Below, in pieces: positions 34,132 through 44,598 of a DNA stretch of 64,000 nt. The DNA lies in contig NZ_AP025305.1 of NCBI RefSeq assembly GCF_036492635.1, forward strand, positions 1,550,001 through 1,614,000, read 5' to 3'. This stretch comes from Aureibacter tunicatorum (lineage in GTDB: Bacteria; Bacteroidota; Bacteroidia; Cytophagales; Cyclobacteriaceae). The translations under genes were made by a program, and so were the position numbers. Numbering within the stretch: the first letter of the stretch is position 1; every line of letters begins with the position of its first letter. Below the pieces are notes generated by a model. The model was not told the origin of the DNA, did not search any database, and saw only the letters and a list, made by a program, of their open reading frames with translations.

Positions 34132-35790
34132 ATGTACGAAAAACCTATTCAACGGATTAAAAGAAGCAACTCTTTTGGTGGCGTGGGGACTGAGGCTCTG
34201 GCTGTTAAGTCTCCTTTGAAACGAGCGGCATCTTGCGCGGACATAGATTGCTTTGATGTTTTTCCTGAAGTAGATGATGAGACGGATTTTTCATTTTTTG
34301 ATTACAAATTCAAGCAAAAGTTATTCAATAAGTTGCCTGCTTCAATCAAAAGAAGGTTGATAAAATCAGGCAGGGTGAATTTTGAAAATACAGGAGGTTT
34401 GATAGAGCAAAGAGCTCCCTTTGATCAATCACGGCTGAGGTTTGAAGCACCTGTTTTGGATTTGCCTCAAGCTCAAGGCGCTTCAAATTGGGTCAAATTC
34501 GAGGATGACTCACAGTCTTTGGCTAGTGTTGTTGGAAGCGCTTATTCTACAGGTGTTGGAGAGAGTTTATATGAAGCTTTCCATTGGGATGTTTGGGATG
34601 ACTTGCCTTCGGGAGGACAGGCCGCGCTATGGGGAACTAATTGGTTGGAACAATTGAGGTTGATTCGACAAAATTATTCGCATATAGGGAAAAGCGGTGT
34701 TGATAATTTGATTGCTGGAGCAGGCTTGGTTTCAGGAGGCATGGGGTTGATGGCGGATACGGCGGGAATGGTTTCTAGTCTGTCAAGCGGGAAGACTTCA
34801 AAAGAATCAGGAGACGTTGCTTTGACTTCTGCTTTTTACAGCTCTTTTTTTACTAATATACATGAAGTTCTTAGGGCGGTTAAGGCATTTTTTAAAGAAC
34901 TGAAGGAGGTGAGAAAGCATTTGACAAAAGGAGGTTCTGGAGCTTCCAGCGCAGTATTGATTCATGAGCACGCATCAGCTTCAGCTTCTGTGCTTGATGG
35001 TTTCGTCAAAGCGGCAAGGAACGTTGCTCTGACAGTGAAAGTATTCTATAAAATGATGGGCAGCGCTTCCAGCGAATTAATGAAAGTAATACCAGGTTTG
35101 GGAATTGCGGATGGTTCATTGCAAATGGCAATGCAGATCAATTATCTAGTGCATAGCGTGATATCTTTTTTTGATATGAAATCAATGAAATCAGAATATC
35201 AGGAAATGTTCAGGGACGATTCTGTTCTTTCAGAGGTTTTGGATGAGTCAGGCGCCTCTAATGTCGAGACTTTGAAAGCTATTGCATTCAGTGAAGGTGT
35301 GCATAGCGAAAGTACTGTCGCTCTGGCTCAAAAGTATTATTTAACAAGAGGCTTGAAGAAAATCACCAAGAAACGTATCAAAAGAGCTGCGCTCAATATT
35401 ACCACAAGCATAAACAGGATTTTAGCGGAAATCTTAAAGTTCACAGGGATAGGCACCATGGGAGGCTTCGCTTATTCATTGTCAATATCAGCGGTGACAG
35501 GCTTGGTAATATTAGGAAGAGGGTTGAAGCAAGAATATCAGAACTTGGCGATGGATCAAGAAAAATCGTCTGGGGCAAAGATGAAGGAAAGGGAGGATCA
35601 AGTAAGAGTATTTCTACATTTGTTGGAAGATGCATCTAGAGGAGGAATTGATGATCAATCTCTTGAAAGTGTTCAAGAACTCGATAAAATGTTCAAAGCA
35701 TCAGGAATGAGAATGCATAAATTTTTAGGATCTAAGGATAAATATGAAGGAGTGAAAAAACTTCATTATGCTTTAGCTGAAAGAGAATAA
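34132..35790 (+). CDS. PIQR-leader protein with hydrophobic, possibly membrane-inserting segments
   Basis: 552 residues. The leader is very short: PIQR lies at residues 5-8, followed by a basic Ser-rich stretch. No signal peptide. The middle and end carry several glycine/alanine-rich hydrophobic helices: about 193-222 (LIAGAGLVSGGMGLMADTAG), 312-345 around VIPGLGIADGSLQMAMQINY, and 425-460 (FTGIGTMGGFAYSLSISAVT, then GLVILGRG). These alternate with amphipathic charged helices. This arrangement is compatible with a pore-forming or membrane-disrupting toxin, but I recognise no family. A purine-rich AAGGAATGA precedes the ATG. It is monocistronic and diverges from the helicase gene. Confidence 0.75.
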   Translation: MYEKPIQRIKRSNSFGGVGTEALAVKSPLKRAASCADIDCFDVFPEVDDETDFSFFDYKFKQKLFNKLPASIKRRLIKSGRVNFENTGGLIEQRAPFDQSRLRFEAPVLDLPQAQGASNWVKFEDDSQSLASVVGSAYSTGVGESLYEAFHWDVWDDLPSGGQAALWGTNWLEQLRLIRQNYSHIGKSGVDNLIAGAGLVSGGMGLMADTAGMVSSLSSGKTSKESGDVALTSAFYSSFFTNIHEVLRAVKAFFKELKEVRKHLTKGGSGASSAVLIHEHASASASVLDGFVKAARNVALTVKVFYKMMGSASSELMKVIPGLGIADGSLQMAMQINYLVHSVISFFDMKSMKSEYQEMFRDDSVLSEVLDESGASNVETLKAIAFSEGVHSESTVALAQKYYLTRGLKKITKKRIKRAALNITTSINRILAEILKFTGIGTMGGFAYSLSISAVTGLVILGRGLKQEYQNLAMDQEKSSGAKMKEREDQVRVFLHLLEDASRGGIDDQSLESVQELDKMFKASGMRMHKFLGSKDKYEGVKKLHYALAERE

Positions 35791-35970
35791 ATCTCTATTT
35801 AAAGGTTATTTAATGTGGAAAAGATGATGTTTTAATTAAGTATTTGACAATTTAATATATTTGCTATTCTATTTAGGGATTAATCATATTTCAGTTTTAA
35901 TCTAAGCTTTGCTAACCAAGCTATTTCAATTATTGTTGATTCCTTGAAGTTGTTAGGTAAATGAAGAAAA

Positions 35971-37086
35971 ATGAGGTTTGAGATAACATTTATCAATGTT
36001 TTAAATATTATTTCCTGTGTAGTTGCACTGAATCTGGGTGGAATATTTATTCTAGGGAGTTCTGAAAATAAAAAAGGCAATGTTTTTTTAGGCTTATTCT
36101 TATGGAGTCTTGCCAATGAGGTGTTTATAAATATTGGAGAAGTAGTGGAACCTAAGATTGAAGTTTTTTTCTTATCATCCATGTTTACAATACCATTTCT
36201 GGTAGTGTATGTAAATCGAACGATAAATAACCCAATGAAGCTCTGGGAATATTTTATTTTTTTGCCGGGAATTTTGTTAAACGCATTGTATTACTCTCCA
36301 TTTTCAAAGTCCGAATTGTTTTTTGATTGCGCTAGTTTATTTGAGTATGCTTTCAATTTAATATTGTTGGGATATGTTTTGATCGCCTTGAGGATGCACA
36401 AGAAAAAGCTCAGTGAATTTTATTCTGATTTGGAACTCAAAACATTGAAATGGATCAAAATGATCGTGTTTATTTTTATTCTTTTTCATGTGTACTGGAT
36501 CTTGGAAGATGTCATTGGAGTGATCTCAGAATGGGAAATGGTTGTTTTTGCTCAAGTGTCAAGTATTTTCACCTTTTTCATGATTATTTGGATAGCTCAT
36601 TTTGGGTTTGAGCAGATAGAAATTTTTAAGAAGAAAACCTTTGATTTAGGCGTTCAGCTCGACGGTAGTTTTGAAAGCATTTTGAGTGAGCCATTTTCTG
36701 AAGAAGCGAAACTTAAGGAAGAAAAAGTCTCGCATGAAATAAGCGATAAGTATTTAGAAGTAATTGATGAGATTGAAACTAAGAAGTTGTATTTAAATCC
36801 CAAATTGACCCTTCGAGTGCTTGCCGAATTATTGTCTATAAATGAAAGGGAGCTGTCGAGGTTAATTAATACACATAGCCAAGGAAATTTTTATCAATTA
36901 ATTAACAGATATCGAATAGATGAATTTAAGAGATTGATGAATAAATCGGAAAACAATCACCTCACCATATTAGGCATGGCTCAAGAATCAGGCTTTAACT
37001 CCAAGTCTACATTCTATACAGCTTTTAAAAATTTGGAAGGAATGACTCCAAAAGAGTACGAATCAAGTCTAAAAAGGTCCGAATAG
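35971..37086 (+). CDS. AraC-family regulator with N-terminal membrane domain
   Basis: 371 residues. Seven or so hydrophobic helices cover about 5-215. A charged linker leads to an AraC-type double helix-turn-helix at about 265-368 (LTLRVLAELLSINERELSRLIN, YRIDEFKRLMNKSE, ILGMAQESGFNSKSTFYTAFK, GMTPKEY). Such membrane-tethered AraC proteins are frequent in Bacteroidota and are assumed to couple a membrane or ligand signal to transcription. The lipoprotein gene starts 94 bp downstream, after a hairpin, and is a candidate target. Confidence 0.88.
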   Translation: MRFEITFINVLNIISCVVALNLGGIFILGSSENKKGNVFLGLFLWSLANEVFINIGEVVEPKIEVFFLSSMFTIPFLVVYVNRTINNPMKLWEYFIFLPGILLNALYYSPFSKSELFFDCASLFEYAFNLILLGYVLIALRMHKKKLSEFYSDLELKTLKWIKMIVFIFILFHVYWILEDVIGVISEWEMVVFAQVSSIFTFFMIIWIAHFGFEQIEIFKKKTFDLGVQLDGSFESILSEPFSEEAKLKEEKVSHEISDKYLEVIDEIETKKLYLNPKLTLRVLAELLSINERELSRLINTHSQGNFYQLINRYRIDEFKRLMNKSENNHLTILGMAQESGFNSKSTFYTAFKNLEGMTPKEYESSLKRSE

Positions 37087-37100
37087 ATGCAAACAGACAT

Positions 37101-37125
37101 TTTGAGGTAGTATTTTAACCTCAAA
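37101..37125 (+). terminator. Hairpin between the AraC and lipoprotein genes
   Basis: TTTGAGGT (37101-37108) pairs with ACCTCAAA (37118-37125). There is no long T-tract, so it may be a weak terminator or an operator-like repeat. Confidence 0.45.
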
Positions 37126-37180
37126 TGTTATTGATTTGCCCTTCGACCATTAAAAACTACAAAAACTAAAATCTCAAATT

Positions 37181-38044
37181 ATGGATGGATGCTTTAAGCA
37201 AGTCTGCTTCAATGTGCTTTTTTTATCTTTTGGTTTATTATCATGTCAGAATGAATCCAAGAGTGATTTCAAAAGTTCAGTAGTAGATTCCGGTGATGAT
37301 CCGAACTTTAAGATCGAAGCAAATGATAATTCAAGGTTTCAAGGGTTTGACCGAAAAGTTGAAGTATTTGGTATTTCAATATTCGCGGTTCCAAAAGTTG
37401 AGAATCAAAAACTATTGCATGCCGCGAATGTCATGGCTCAGTACTTGGATAACGATGAAGATGGAAAAGTAGATAATCATTTGGTCTTAGATGCCATGTT
37501 GGAGAATCAAGCTTTTATGGTTATGTGGAGTAGTGAAGATGATATAGATGCTCTTGAATTACCAGATGGTGGCATTGGCCAAGATTTGGGCAATGATGAG
37601 ACAGTACCGGATTATGTGGCAAAAGGCAAAAAGGGAAGATTTGACGCTTCATTGGAAGAAGTGTTGCATTTGATCACGAATGCAGGGTATGCTTATGCTT
37701 ATCCTCAGATATTTGGAGAACATGATGGAAGCTCTTTAGCTGATGCTATGGATATAGCCAGAGGAGGTGCATTTAAAAAAATACCGAATCAATATCCAGC
37801 CACTGCTTGGTTTACTTATGATGATGAGACTTGCGAGTATAATTGCCAAATGACCGAGTATATTTATTGGGCTTTGACATCGATTTTAGGGGCTCAAGTG
37901 AATAGAAGGGAAGAAATAGATAATGAATGGAAGCTATATAGTAGGGAAAAAGTGGAGGAGACTGATAAGGCGATTTTTGCTTTGTTAACAAATTATGAGT
38001 ACAAGTTTCCAACCATATTGCCTGACGGAACTTATAAGAGGTAA
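37181..38044 (+). CDS. Hypothetical lipoprotein with EF-hand-like DxDxDG motif
   Basis: 287 residues. An N-terminal lipoprotein signal ends in LLSC (lipid cysteine near 22). The mature protein contains DNDEDGKVDN (about 92-101), a calcium-loop-like motif, a conserved-looking EEVLHLITNAGYAYAYP segment (about 159-175) and several Asp/Tyr-rich stretches. EVLHLI sits where a metalloprotease helix might be but lacks HExxH. I do not recognise a family of known function. The upstream AraC-type regulator may control it. Confidence 0.72.
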   Translation: MDGCFKQVCFNVLFLSFGLLSCQNESKSDFKSSVVDSGDDPNFKIEANDNSRFQGFDRKVEVFGISIFAVPKVENQKLLHAANVMAQYLDNDEDGKVDNHLVLDAMLENQAFMVMWSSEDDIDALELPDGGIGQDLGNDETVPDYVAKGKKGRFDASLEEVLHLITNAGYAYAYPQIFGEHDGSSLADAMDIARGGAFKKIPNQYPATAWFTYDDETCEYNCQMTEYIYWALTSILGAQVNRREEIDNEWKLYSREKVEETDKAIFALLTNYEYKFPTILPDGTYKR

Positions 38045-38092
38045 AATGAAACTACACTGTAGGGGTACATGCAATTAGGTTTGCACGGGAGA

Positions 38093-38121
38093 GGGGACTG
38101 GCTTATGCCATCCCCTTTTTT
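38093..38121 (+). terminator. Terminator of the lipoprotein gene
   Basis: GGGGA-C-TGGC pairs with GCCATCCCC (one bulge), followed by TTTTTT. Confidence 0.82.
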
Positions 38122-38137
38122 GTATTTTGGAAATAAA

Positions 38138-38164
38138 AAAGCCGAAGCAAGTAGCTTCGGCTTT
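38138..38164 (-). terminator. Terminator of groESL
   Basis: AAAGCCGAAGC and GCTTCGGCTTT form a perfect 11-bp stem with a 5-nt loop; on the minus strand it is followed by TTTTT. Confidence 0.9.
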
Positions 38165-38190
38165 CAGCATATAATCAAAGTGATGATTTA

Positions 38191-39846
<1,656 letters not shown>

Positions 39847-39868
39847 TTAATTGAATGAAAAAGATTGA

Positions 39869-40147
39869 TTAAACAATAGCGAAAATATCCGACTCTCTCA
39901 TGATCAAATATTCCTTGCCTTCCACTGTGATTTCAGTGCCAGCGTATTTTCCGTAAAGCACCTCGTCACCAACTTTTACAGTCAAAGGCTCATCAACTTT
40001 ACCTGGGCCTACAGCTACAACTTGACCTTTTTGAGGCTTTTCTTTAGCCGTGTCAGGAATGATGATTCCGGAAGCTGTTTTTTCTTCTGCAGGAGCCGCT
40101 TCTACAAGCACTCTGTCCGCTAGTGGTTTAATGTTTACTTCAGACAT
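39869..40147 (-). CDS. groS: Co-chaperonin GroES (Hsp10)
   Basis: 92 residues beginning [20 protein letters not shown] and containing the mobile loop ([18 protein letters not shown]) and the core strand [15 protein letters not shown]. It caps GroEL during folding. First gene of the groESL operon. No CIRCE element is seen upstream; a sigma-54-like sequence and a TAnnTTTG box are (see the promoter entry). Confidence 0.98.
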   Translation of the reverse strand: MSEVNIKPLADRVLVEAAPAEEKTASGIIIPDTAKEKPQKGQVVAVGPGKVDEPLTVKVGDEVLYGKYAGTEITVEGKEYLIMRESDIFAIV

Positions 40148-40188
40148 CTTTGTTTATCTTTTAGTATTGAATAAAAATTTTTCTAAAA

Positions 40189-40226
40189 CAAAATTACATC
40201 TGATCAGTTTGCATTTTCTGTGCCAA
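40189..40226 (-). promoter_or_regulatory. groESL promoter region: sigma-54-like -24/-12 and TAATTTTG box
   Basis: On the minus strand, 40226-40209 reads TTGGCAC-N5-ATGCA, one mismatch from the TTGGCAC-N5-TTGCA sigma-54 consensus with the required GG-GC spacing. Ten bases downstream is TAATTTTG (40196-40189), an exact TAnnTTTG match for the vegetative factor. Either would give a leader of about 35-50 nt. Confidence 0.45.
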
Positions 40227-40430
40227 CTTTAAAACAGTGACATTTTGTCCTGAAAATTGAAGTTTAAATCTTTGAATACGTTGCAAACACTAAAGGCTGC
40301 GGGCAATAGGATTGACTTGAAGTTTTTTAATCTATTGATAATTAGTGGATTGGGAGTGTTCGGGTTGTGACAAAATTACACATCGTGTCATGTGACAGAA
40401 TATCATTTGATTTATCCTTGATGACACAAA

Positions 40431-40454
40431 AAAGCAGACCTTTTGGCCTGCCTT
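40431..40454 (-). terminator. Terminator of sppA
   Basis: On the minus strand GGCAGGCC-AAAA-GGTCTGC (one G-U pair) followed by TTTTTTG. Confidence 0.82.
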
Positions 40455-40483
40455 GATTAAGCATATGTGTAGTTTGAATTATA

Positions 40484-42253
40484 TTAGTCAATTTCAAGGA
40501 TATACGGAAGTCTGGCTTGAATGCCTTTCATTTCCTTCATGCTTTTGATTTGCTTTATGTAAGGAGCGTATTCTCCAGCATGTTTCTGGATTAAAGCCAG
40601 CTCAGTGTCGTCATTATAGCTTTGAATTAGTTCTTCGAAGAAAGTTCTCGATGGTGGGTAAAACTCCACTTTATATTCTCCTTTGCCTAGTTCCGCTTTT
40701 TGAGCAGCAATGTCAATGGCAGTGTTCATGCCTCCGATAATATCTACTAAACCTCTCTTTTGAGCTTGCTCTCCTGTCCATACTCTTCCTTCAGCATATT
40801 CTTTAACACGATCAATGCTCATGCGTCGGCCTTTCGAAACGAGAGAAGTGAATATTTCATAACCTCTATCTATTTGTGCTTGCATGATTTTCTTTTCTTC
40901 AGCTGTCATTGGCCTTGTCGTAGATCCCATGTCAGCGAATGGAGCTGTTTTCACAGTGCTGAAAGTAATCCCAAGCTTGTCGTTTAATAATTCTTGCGCA
41001 TTAAAGAGAATGCCAAATATTCCTATAGATCCTGTGATTGTGTTTGGTTCCGCTACGATGGTATCGCATCCTGAAGAAATATAATAGCCTCCCGAAGCCG
41101 CCAAGTCTGACATAGAAGCGATGACTGGTTTCTCTTTTTTAGCAAGCTCAATTTCTCTCCAGATGATATCCGAACCAAGCATGCTTCCTCCCGGAGAATT
41201 AACTCGTAAGATGATTGCTTTTACATCATCGTCTTTTCTAGCCTTTCGGATCTCCTCGGATATTGTTGTGCTTCCTACTTTATCGTCGTGGCTTTTGCCA
41301 TAAATGATCTCTCCTTGGGCTACGATGACAGCAATTTTGTCTAGGTCCTTATTTGAGTTGTCTTTGATGATTGACTTTTTATATTTTCTGTATGAGACTA
41401 GCTTTAGCTTGTCGTCTTCGGACTCCAAGTTTACCTTTTTTCTCAAGATATTAGTGATTTGATCTTGATAGGCTAAGCCGTCTACTAATTTCAATCTAAC
41501 TGCGTCTTCAGGAGTTCTTACAAGAAGCGAATCGATAATTTCCTTGAGCTCGCCAACTTTGATGTTTCTTGAGCTTGAGATTTCATTTAGATAAATTCCG
41601 TTGATTGAATTAAGGAAGGACTCGGTTTGCAATCTGCTGGCTTCACTCATGCTGGTTCTGAAAAAAGGCTCTACAGCGCTTTTGAATTTTCCGACTCTGA
41701 AGATTTCCGGTTGAACGCCAATCTTGTCAAAAAGATCCTTGAAGTAAGTGACATTTGCGCTAAGACCATTCATTTCAAAGTTGCCAATGGGATGAAGGTA
41801 AATTTCATCCGATGCGGAAGCAACATAATAGCCGCCTTCAGTATAAATATCAGCATGAGAGATGACAAACTTTCCAGAGGACTTGAAGTCTTTAAGCGCT
41901 TCTCTTATCGCTTTTTTTGTAGCGGATCCTGCAAAAACGAAAGGCGTTTCAAGATAGATTCCTTCAATATTGTCATCCGTTTTCGCGTATTTTATCGCAT
42001 CTGTAAGTTCTTTTAATCCGATATTTCCTTGACTTTGGCCGGGAATGAATTCAAGCTCTCCAAAAGGATTGTCTTTTTCGGTCTCCAAAATTGGTTTGTT
42101 CAATTTTAGATGCAATATTGAATTCTCTGAGATGGGAATCCTTTGCTGTTGACCGGACAAAGATACAATTGCGATCAAGAAAGAAATGCCAAAAAACGCG
42201 AATATGCATAATCCGACGAGTGTGGCTAATAAGTTTCTAAAAAAAGCTGCCAT
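40484..42253 (-). CDS. sppA: Signal peptide peptidase SppA, 67-kDa type
   Basis: 589 residues. A single N-terminal membrane helix (about 8-32) is followed by two tandem Clp-like S49 domains. The catalytic dyad of the long form is visible: the lysine in VGKFKSAVEPF (K191) in the first repeat and the serine in DLAASGGYYIS (S387) in the second. VNSPGGSML and TGSIGIFG complete the second domain. It degrades cleaved signal peptides at the inner membrane, facing the periplasm. It diverges from folK. Confidence 0.94.
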   Translation of the reverse strand: MAAFFRNLLATLVGLCIFAFFGISFLIAIVSLSGQQQRIPISENSILHLKLNKPILETEKDNPFGELEFIPGQSQGNIGLKELTDAIKYAKTDDNIEGIYLETPFVFAGSATKKAIREALKDFKSSGKFVISHADIYTEGGYYVASASDEIYLHPIGNFEMNGLSANVTYFKDLFDKIGVQPEIFRVGKFKSAVEPFFRTSMSEASRLQTESFLNSINGIYLNEISSSRNIKVGELKEIIDSLLVRTPEDAVRLKLVDGLAYQDQITNILRKKVNLESEDDKLKLVSYRKYKKSIIKDNSNKDLDKIAVIVAQGEIIYGKSHDDKVGSTTISEEIRKARKDDDVKAIILRVNSPGGSMLGSDIIWREIELAKKEKPVIASMSDLAASGGYYISSGCDTIVAEPNTITGSIGIFGILFNAQELLNDKLGITFSTVKTAPFADMGSTTRPMTAEEKKIMQAQIDRGYEIFTSLVSKGRRMSIDRVKEYAEGRVWTGEQAQKRGLVDIIGGMNTAIDIAAQKAELGKGEYKVEFYPPSRTFFEELIQSYNDDTELALIQKHAGEYAPYIKQIKSMKEMKGIQARLPYILEID

Positions 42254-42338
42254 GTTGTATAAAATTAATCTTTGTTTTTGTCTAAACTGTATTTAAAATT
42301 TAAAATAAATCAATAGTTGTATTTTAATCAATAAAAAA

Positions 42339-42824
42339 ATGATAAATGGCGCATATCTGTTGCTGGGAAGTAATTTGGGGGATAAAAGGGCAATGCTTTG
42401 CCAAGCGATAGAAAAGTTATCCCAACAATTAGAGATTGTAAGCAAGTCATCACTGTATGAAACAGATGCCTGGGGTATTGAAGATCAACCATCATTTTAC
42501 AATTGCGTGTTGCATGTCAAATCTAGATTGCAACCTCAAAATTTGCTCCAATTATGTTTGGAAATCGAAAAAGAATTGGGGAGAAAGAGAATAGTTAAAT
42601 GGGGAGAGAGAATAATCGATATTGATATTCTATATTATAATGATGTGATTTTGGACGAGCCTGAGCTAAAAATACCTCATCCTTATATTCAAGAGCGGAT
42701 GTTTACTCTGATACCGATGGCGGAATTGGCTCCGGACTTTGTGCATCCTGTCTTTGGATTGACTCAGAAGGAGTTGATTGCCGAATGTCCTGATACTTTG
42801 GAAGTCAGAAGAGTCGAATGGTAA
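42339..42824 (+). CDS. folK: 2-amino-4-hydroxy-6-hydroxymethyldihydropteridine pyrophosphokinase
   Basis: 161 residues with HPPK landmarks: LLLGSNLGDKRAML at the start, SSLYETDAWG, FYNCVLHVKS, the Mg-binding IIDIDILYYND and IPHPYIQERMFTLIPMAELAPD. It transfers pyrophosphate from ATP to 6-hydroxymethyl-dihydropterin, the step after FolB. It has no fused deoxynucleoside kinase domain of the kind sometimes found in Bacteroidota. It is convergent with the LpxR-like gene, only 11 bp apart. Confidence 0.95.
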   Translation: MINGAYLLLGSNLGDKRAMLCQAIEKLSQQLEIVSKSSLYETDAWGIEDQPSFYNCVLHVKSRLQPQNLLQLCLEIEKELGRKRIVKWGERIIDIDILYYNDVILDEPELKIPHPYIQERMFTLIPMAELAPDFVHPVFGLTQKELIAECPDTLEVRRVEW

Positions 42825-42835
42825 AAAGCTGATGG

Positions 42836-43774
42836 TTAAAATCTGAATTTAACACGAATGCTTCCATATGTATGGAATTCGCTTGCATTTGTCTCAGGTG
42901 TTTGGAAGGTCCATAAAAAGCTCATAGAGATAAAATTTCGGGAATAAGTATAGCCTGTTTTCAATTTGAATACAAATTGGGAAGGAGAACGTGTGAGGTA
43001 ACTATCGTCATCATAGAACGATCCATTGATAGTAGCGTCATAAAATTGCAACTTTCCTTTGATCTGGAAAGACCAATACGATTCAATGAAGTCATCTTTG
43101 TTGGCGCCTAGCGATGTGCCGAAGTAGGAGGAGTTATGAAGCCCTTCCATTCGGCCGATGATAACGCCTGGAGAAACGTCAATATGATTTTGCAACAGCC
43201 CGAACTCAGCGTTGATTTCGTTGAATATCATTACCTTGGATTTGCGAAACAATTCGTTGGAAATAGATCCTTGAATATTTAGGCCTACATGATTGTTAAT
43301 TTGTGTATGCCAACCGACAGGTTGATGAACGCCGAATAAAGCGTGAGTGGCGATTTGAATGTTTTCCGCATATGAATGCTTTCCGATAGCTCCTAGCTTT
43401 AAGCCAATGCTGACAAGCTTTTTGCTTAGAGCTTGAGAATAATTGACTGATAAATAAGAAAAACCTGCGTATGGACGGTCGTAATTTCTTTTTTTTCTGT
43501 ACAACTTGCTGTAGGGGGTATACGCTTCGACGCCCAGTTTGAATGAAATAATTGATTTAAGCTTGTTTTGCTCGGATAAAAGTTTGTTGTACCCTATGGA
43601 TTGGCCAAAAGTGTAATATCGATCCTTACGGATAAAGTCGTAATTGTCATTGTCAGAGGTTATCGTGATTTCATTATGATATTTATTTTGGCCATTAAGG
43701 CTTAATGATGCAGTTAATGCCAGCAGAGAAACTGAAATGAGTGTGATTATTCTTTCTTTAAAGAAGCTAAACAT
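42836..43774 (-). CDS. LpxR-like lipid A 3'-O-deacylase, outer membrane
   Basis: 312 residues with a signal peptide (about 1-29). The mature barrel starts with SDNDNYDF and contains RYYTFGQSIGY, the DRPYAGFSYLSV motif and ATHALFGVHQPVGWHTQIN, which supply the Asn/Asp, Thr, His and Gln-type residues typical of the LpxR family. LpxR removes the 3'-acyloxyacyl group of lipid A in the outer membrane in a calcium-dependent manner. The C-terminus ends in the aromatic strand IRVKFRF. It suggests the bacterium trims its lipid A. Confidence 0.85.
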   Translation of the reverse strand: MFSFFKERIITLISVSLLALTASLSLNGQNKYHNEITITSDNDNYDFIRKDRYYTFGQSIGYNKLLSEQNKLKSIISFKLGVEAYTPYSKLYRKKRNYDRPYAGFSYLSVNYSQALSKKLVSIGLKLGAIGKHSYAENIQIATHALFGVHQPVGWHTQINNHVGLNIQGSISNELFRKSKVMIFNEINAEFGLLQNHIDVSPGVIIGRMEGLHNSSYFGTSLGANKDDFIESYWSFQIKGKLQFYDATINGSFYDDDSYLTRSPSQFVFKLKTGYTYSRNFISMSFLWTFQTPETNASEFHTYGSIRVKFRF

Positions 43775-43848
43775 GATAGTTTAATGAAATTTTAATCACA
43801 ATGTTTGTATATTGAGGTGTTTTTTGTGTAAGAAAAAGTCATGATTTT

Positions 43849-44463
43849 ATGATAGGGTGTTTGTATTTGAATAAAGAAGGAGACGATGCCAATGTGATTC
43901 GACTTTATGACACTAAAGTTGAAATCATAGAGAAAGGAGTTGAAAAGGTAATTTTCATGGATGAATTGACTACTGTGAGCCTAGTTGCCAAAAAGTTTTT
44001 GGTGCCATTAGTGTCTGGCGGGATAGTTTTCTTCTTTACTCTGATATATATGCTCAAAGCCGCGTTTTTCCCTGTGGCATTGTCATTTAGCTTGTTGATA
44101 GTTTCTTTTCTTATGTTTTTTTATGGATGGAGAGGATATACCGAGGTTAGGATTGAGACAATATTTCCCGAGCATGACTCGATATTTGTTTTTAGGCGAA
44201 TGGGAGTGAAAGCCAAGGCGTTTTTTGACTTGATGAATCAATTTATTTATTCTTTTGGCTCTGGAGAGTATCTTATTGGAGCGAAAGTCGTAGATACGGA
44301 GGGAAGCGATTGTTTATGCGTTCCATTGTATGCGAAATATATGGATCCGAAAATTTATGATAGAAATGCTTCCCCTTCCGAAAGGGTGAATATAAGTTTG
44401 TACGCATTGCGGGATATTAGGACTAAAGAAGGAAAGTGTTACTATTTGTTGGAAAAAGCATAG
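43849..44463 (+). CDS. Hypothetical membrane protein
   Basis: 204 residues. Two adjacent hydrophobic helices (about 53-70 and 75-94) follow an N-terminal beta-type domain of about 50 residues, and a soluble C-terminal half follows (FPEHDSIFVFRRMGVKAKAF onward). The pattern recalls PH-like or YdbS-like membrane-associated domains, but I cannot assign a family. It lies upstream of the acyltransferase gene, 135 bp apart. Confidence 0.65.
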   Translation: MIGCLYLNKEGDDANVIRLYDTKVEIIEKGVEKVIFMDELTTVSLVAKKFLVPLVSGGIVFFFTLIYMLKAAFFPVALSFSLLIVSFLMFFYGWRGYTEVRIETIFPEHDSIFVFRRMGVKAKAFFDLMNQFIYSFGSGEYLIGAKVVDTEGSDCLCVPLYAKYMDPKIYDRNASPSERVNISLYALRDIRTKEGKCYYLLEKA

Positions 44464-44598
44464 GCAAAAATTGTTTTAGGTTATAATTTATGTTCTGCCC
44501 CTGATTTTAGGTCAAAAATGCGTAATTTGAGAAAGTTTCAAGCCATTTTGGATGTTTTTAGATCCAATTTCAAGGCTTATTAATATCGTTGAAGACAT

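Larger units (their letters stand above)
40148..40483. other. Intergenic region between sppA and groES
   Basis: 336 bp. Next to sppA lies its terminator (40431-40454). The centre holds a TGTCA-TG-TGACA inverted repeat (40386-40397) and a nearby TGTGA-N7-ACACA sequence (about 40365-40383) that resemble CRP/FNR-type half-sites. The groES-proximal part holds the promoter elements listed separately. No gene seen. Confidence 0.4.

Noticed and set aside
40148-40483. CIRCE (HrcA) operator upstream of groES
   Set aside because: No TTAGCACTC-N9-GAGTGCTAA or close variant is present.
41627-42016. 129-residue plus-strand ORF
   Set aside because: Antisense to sppA.
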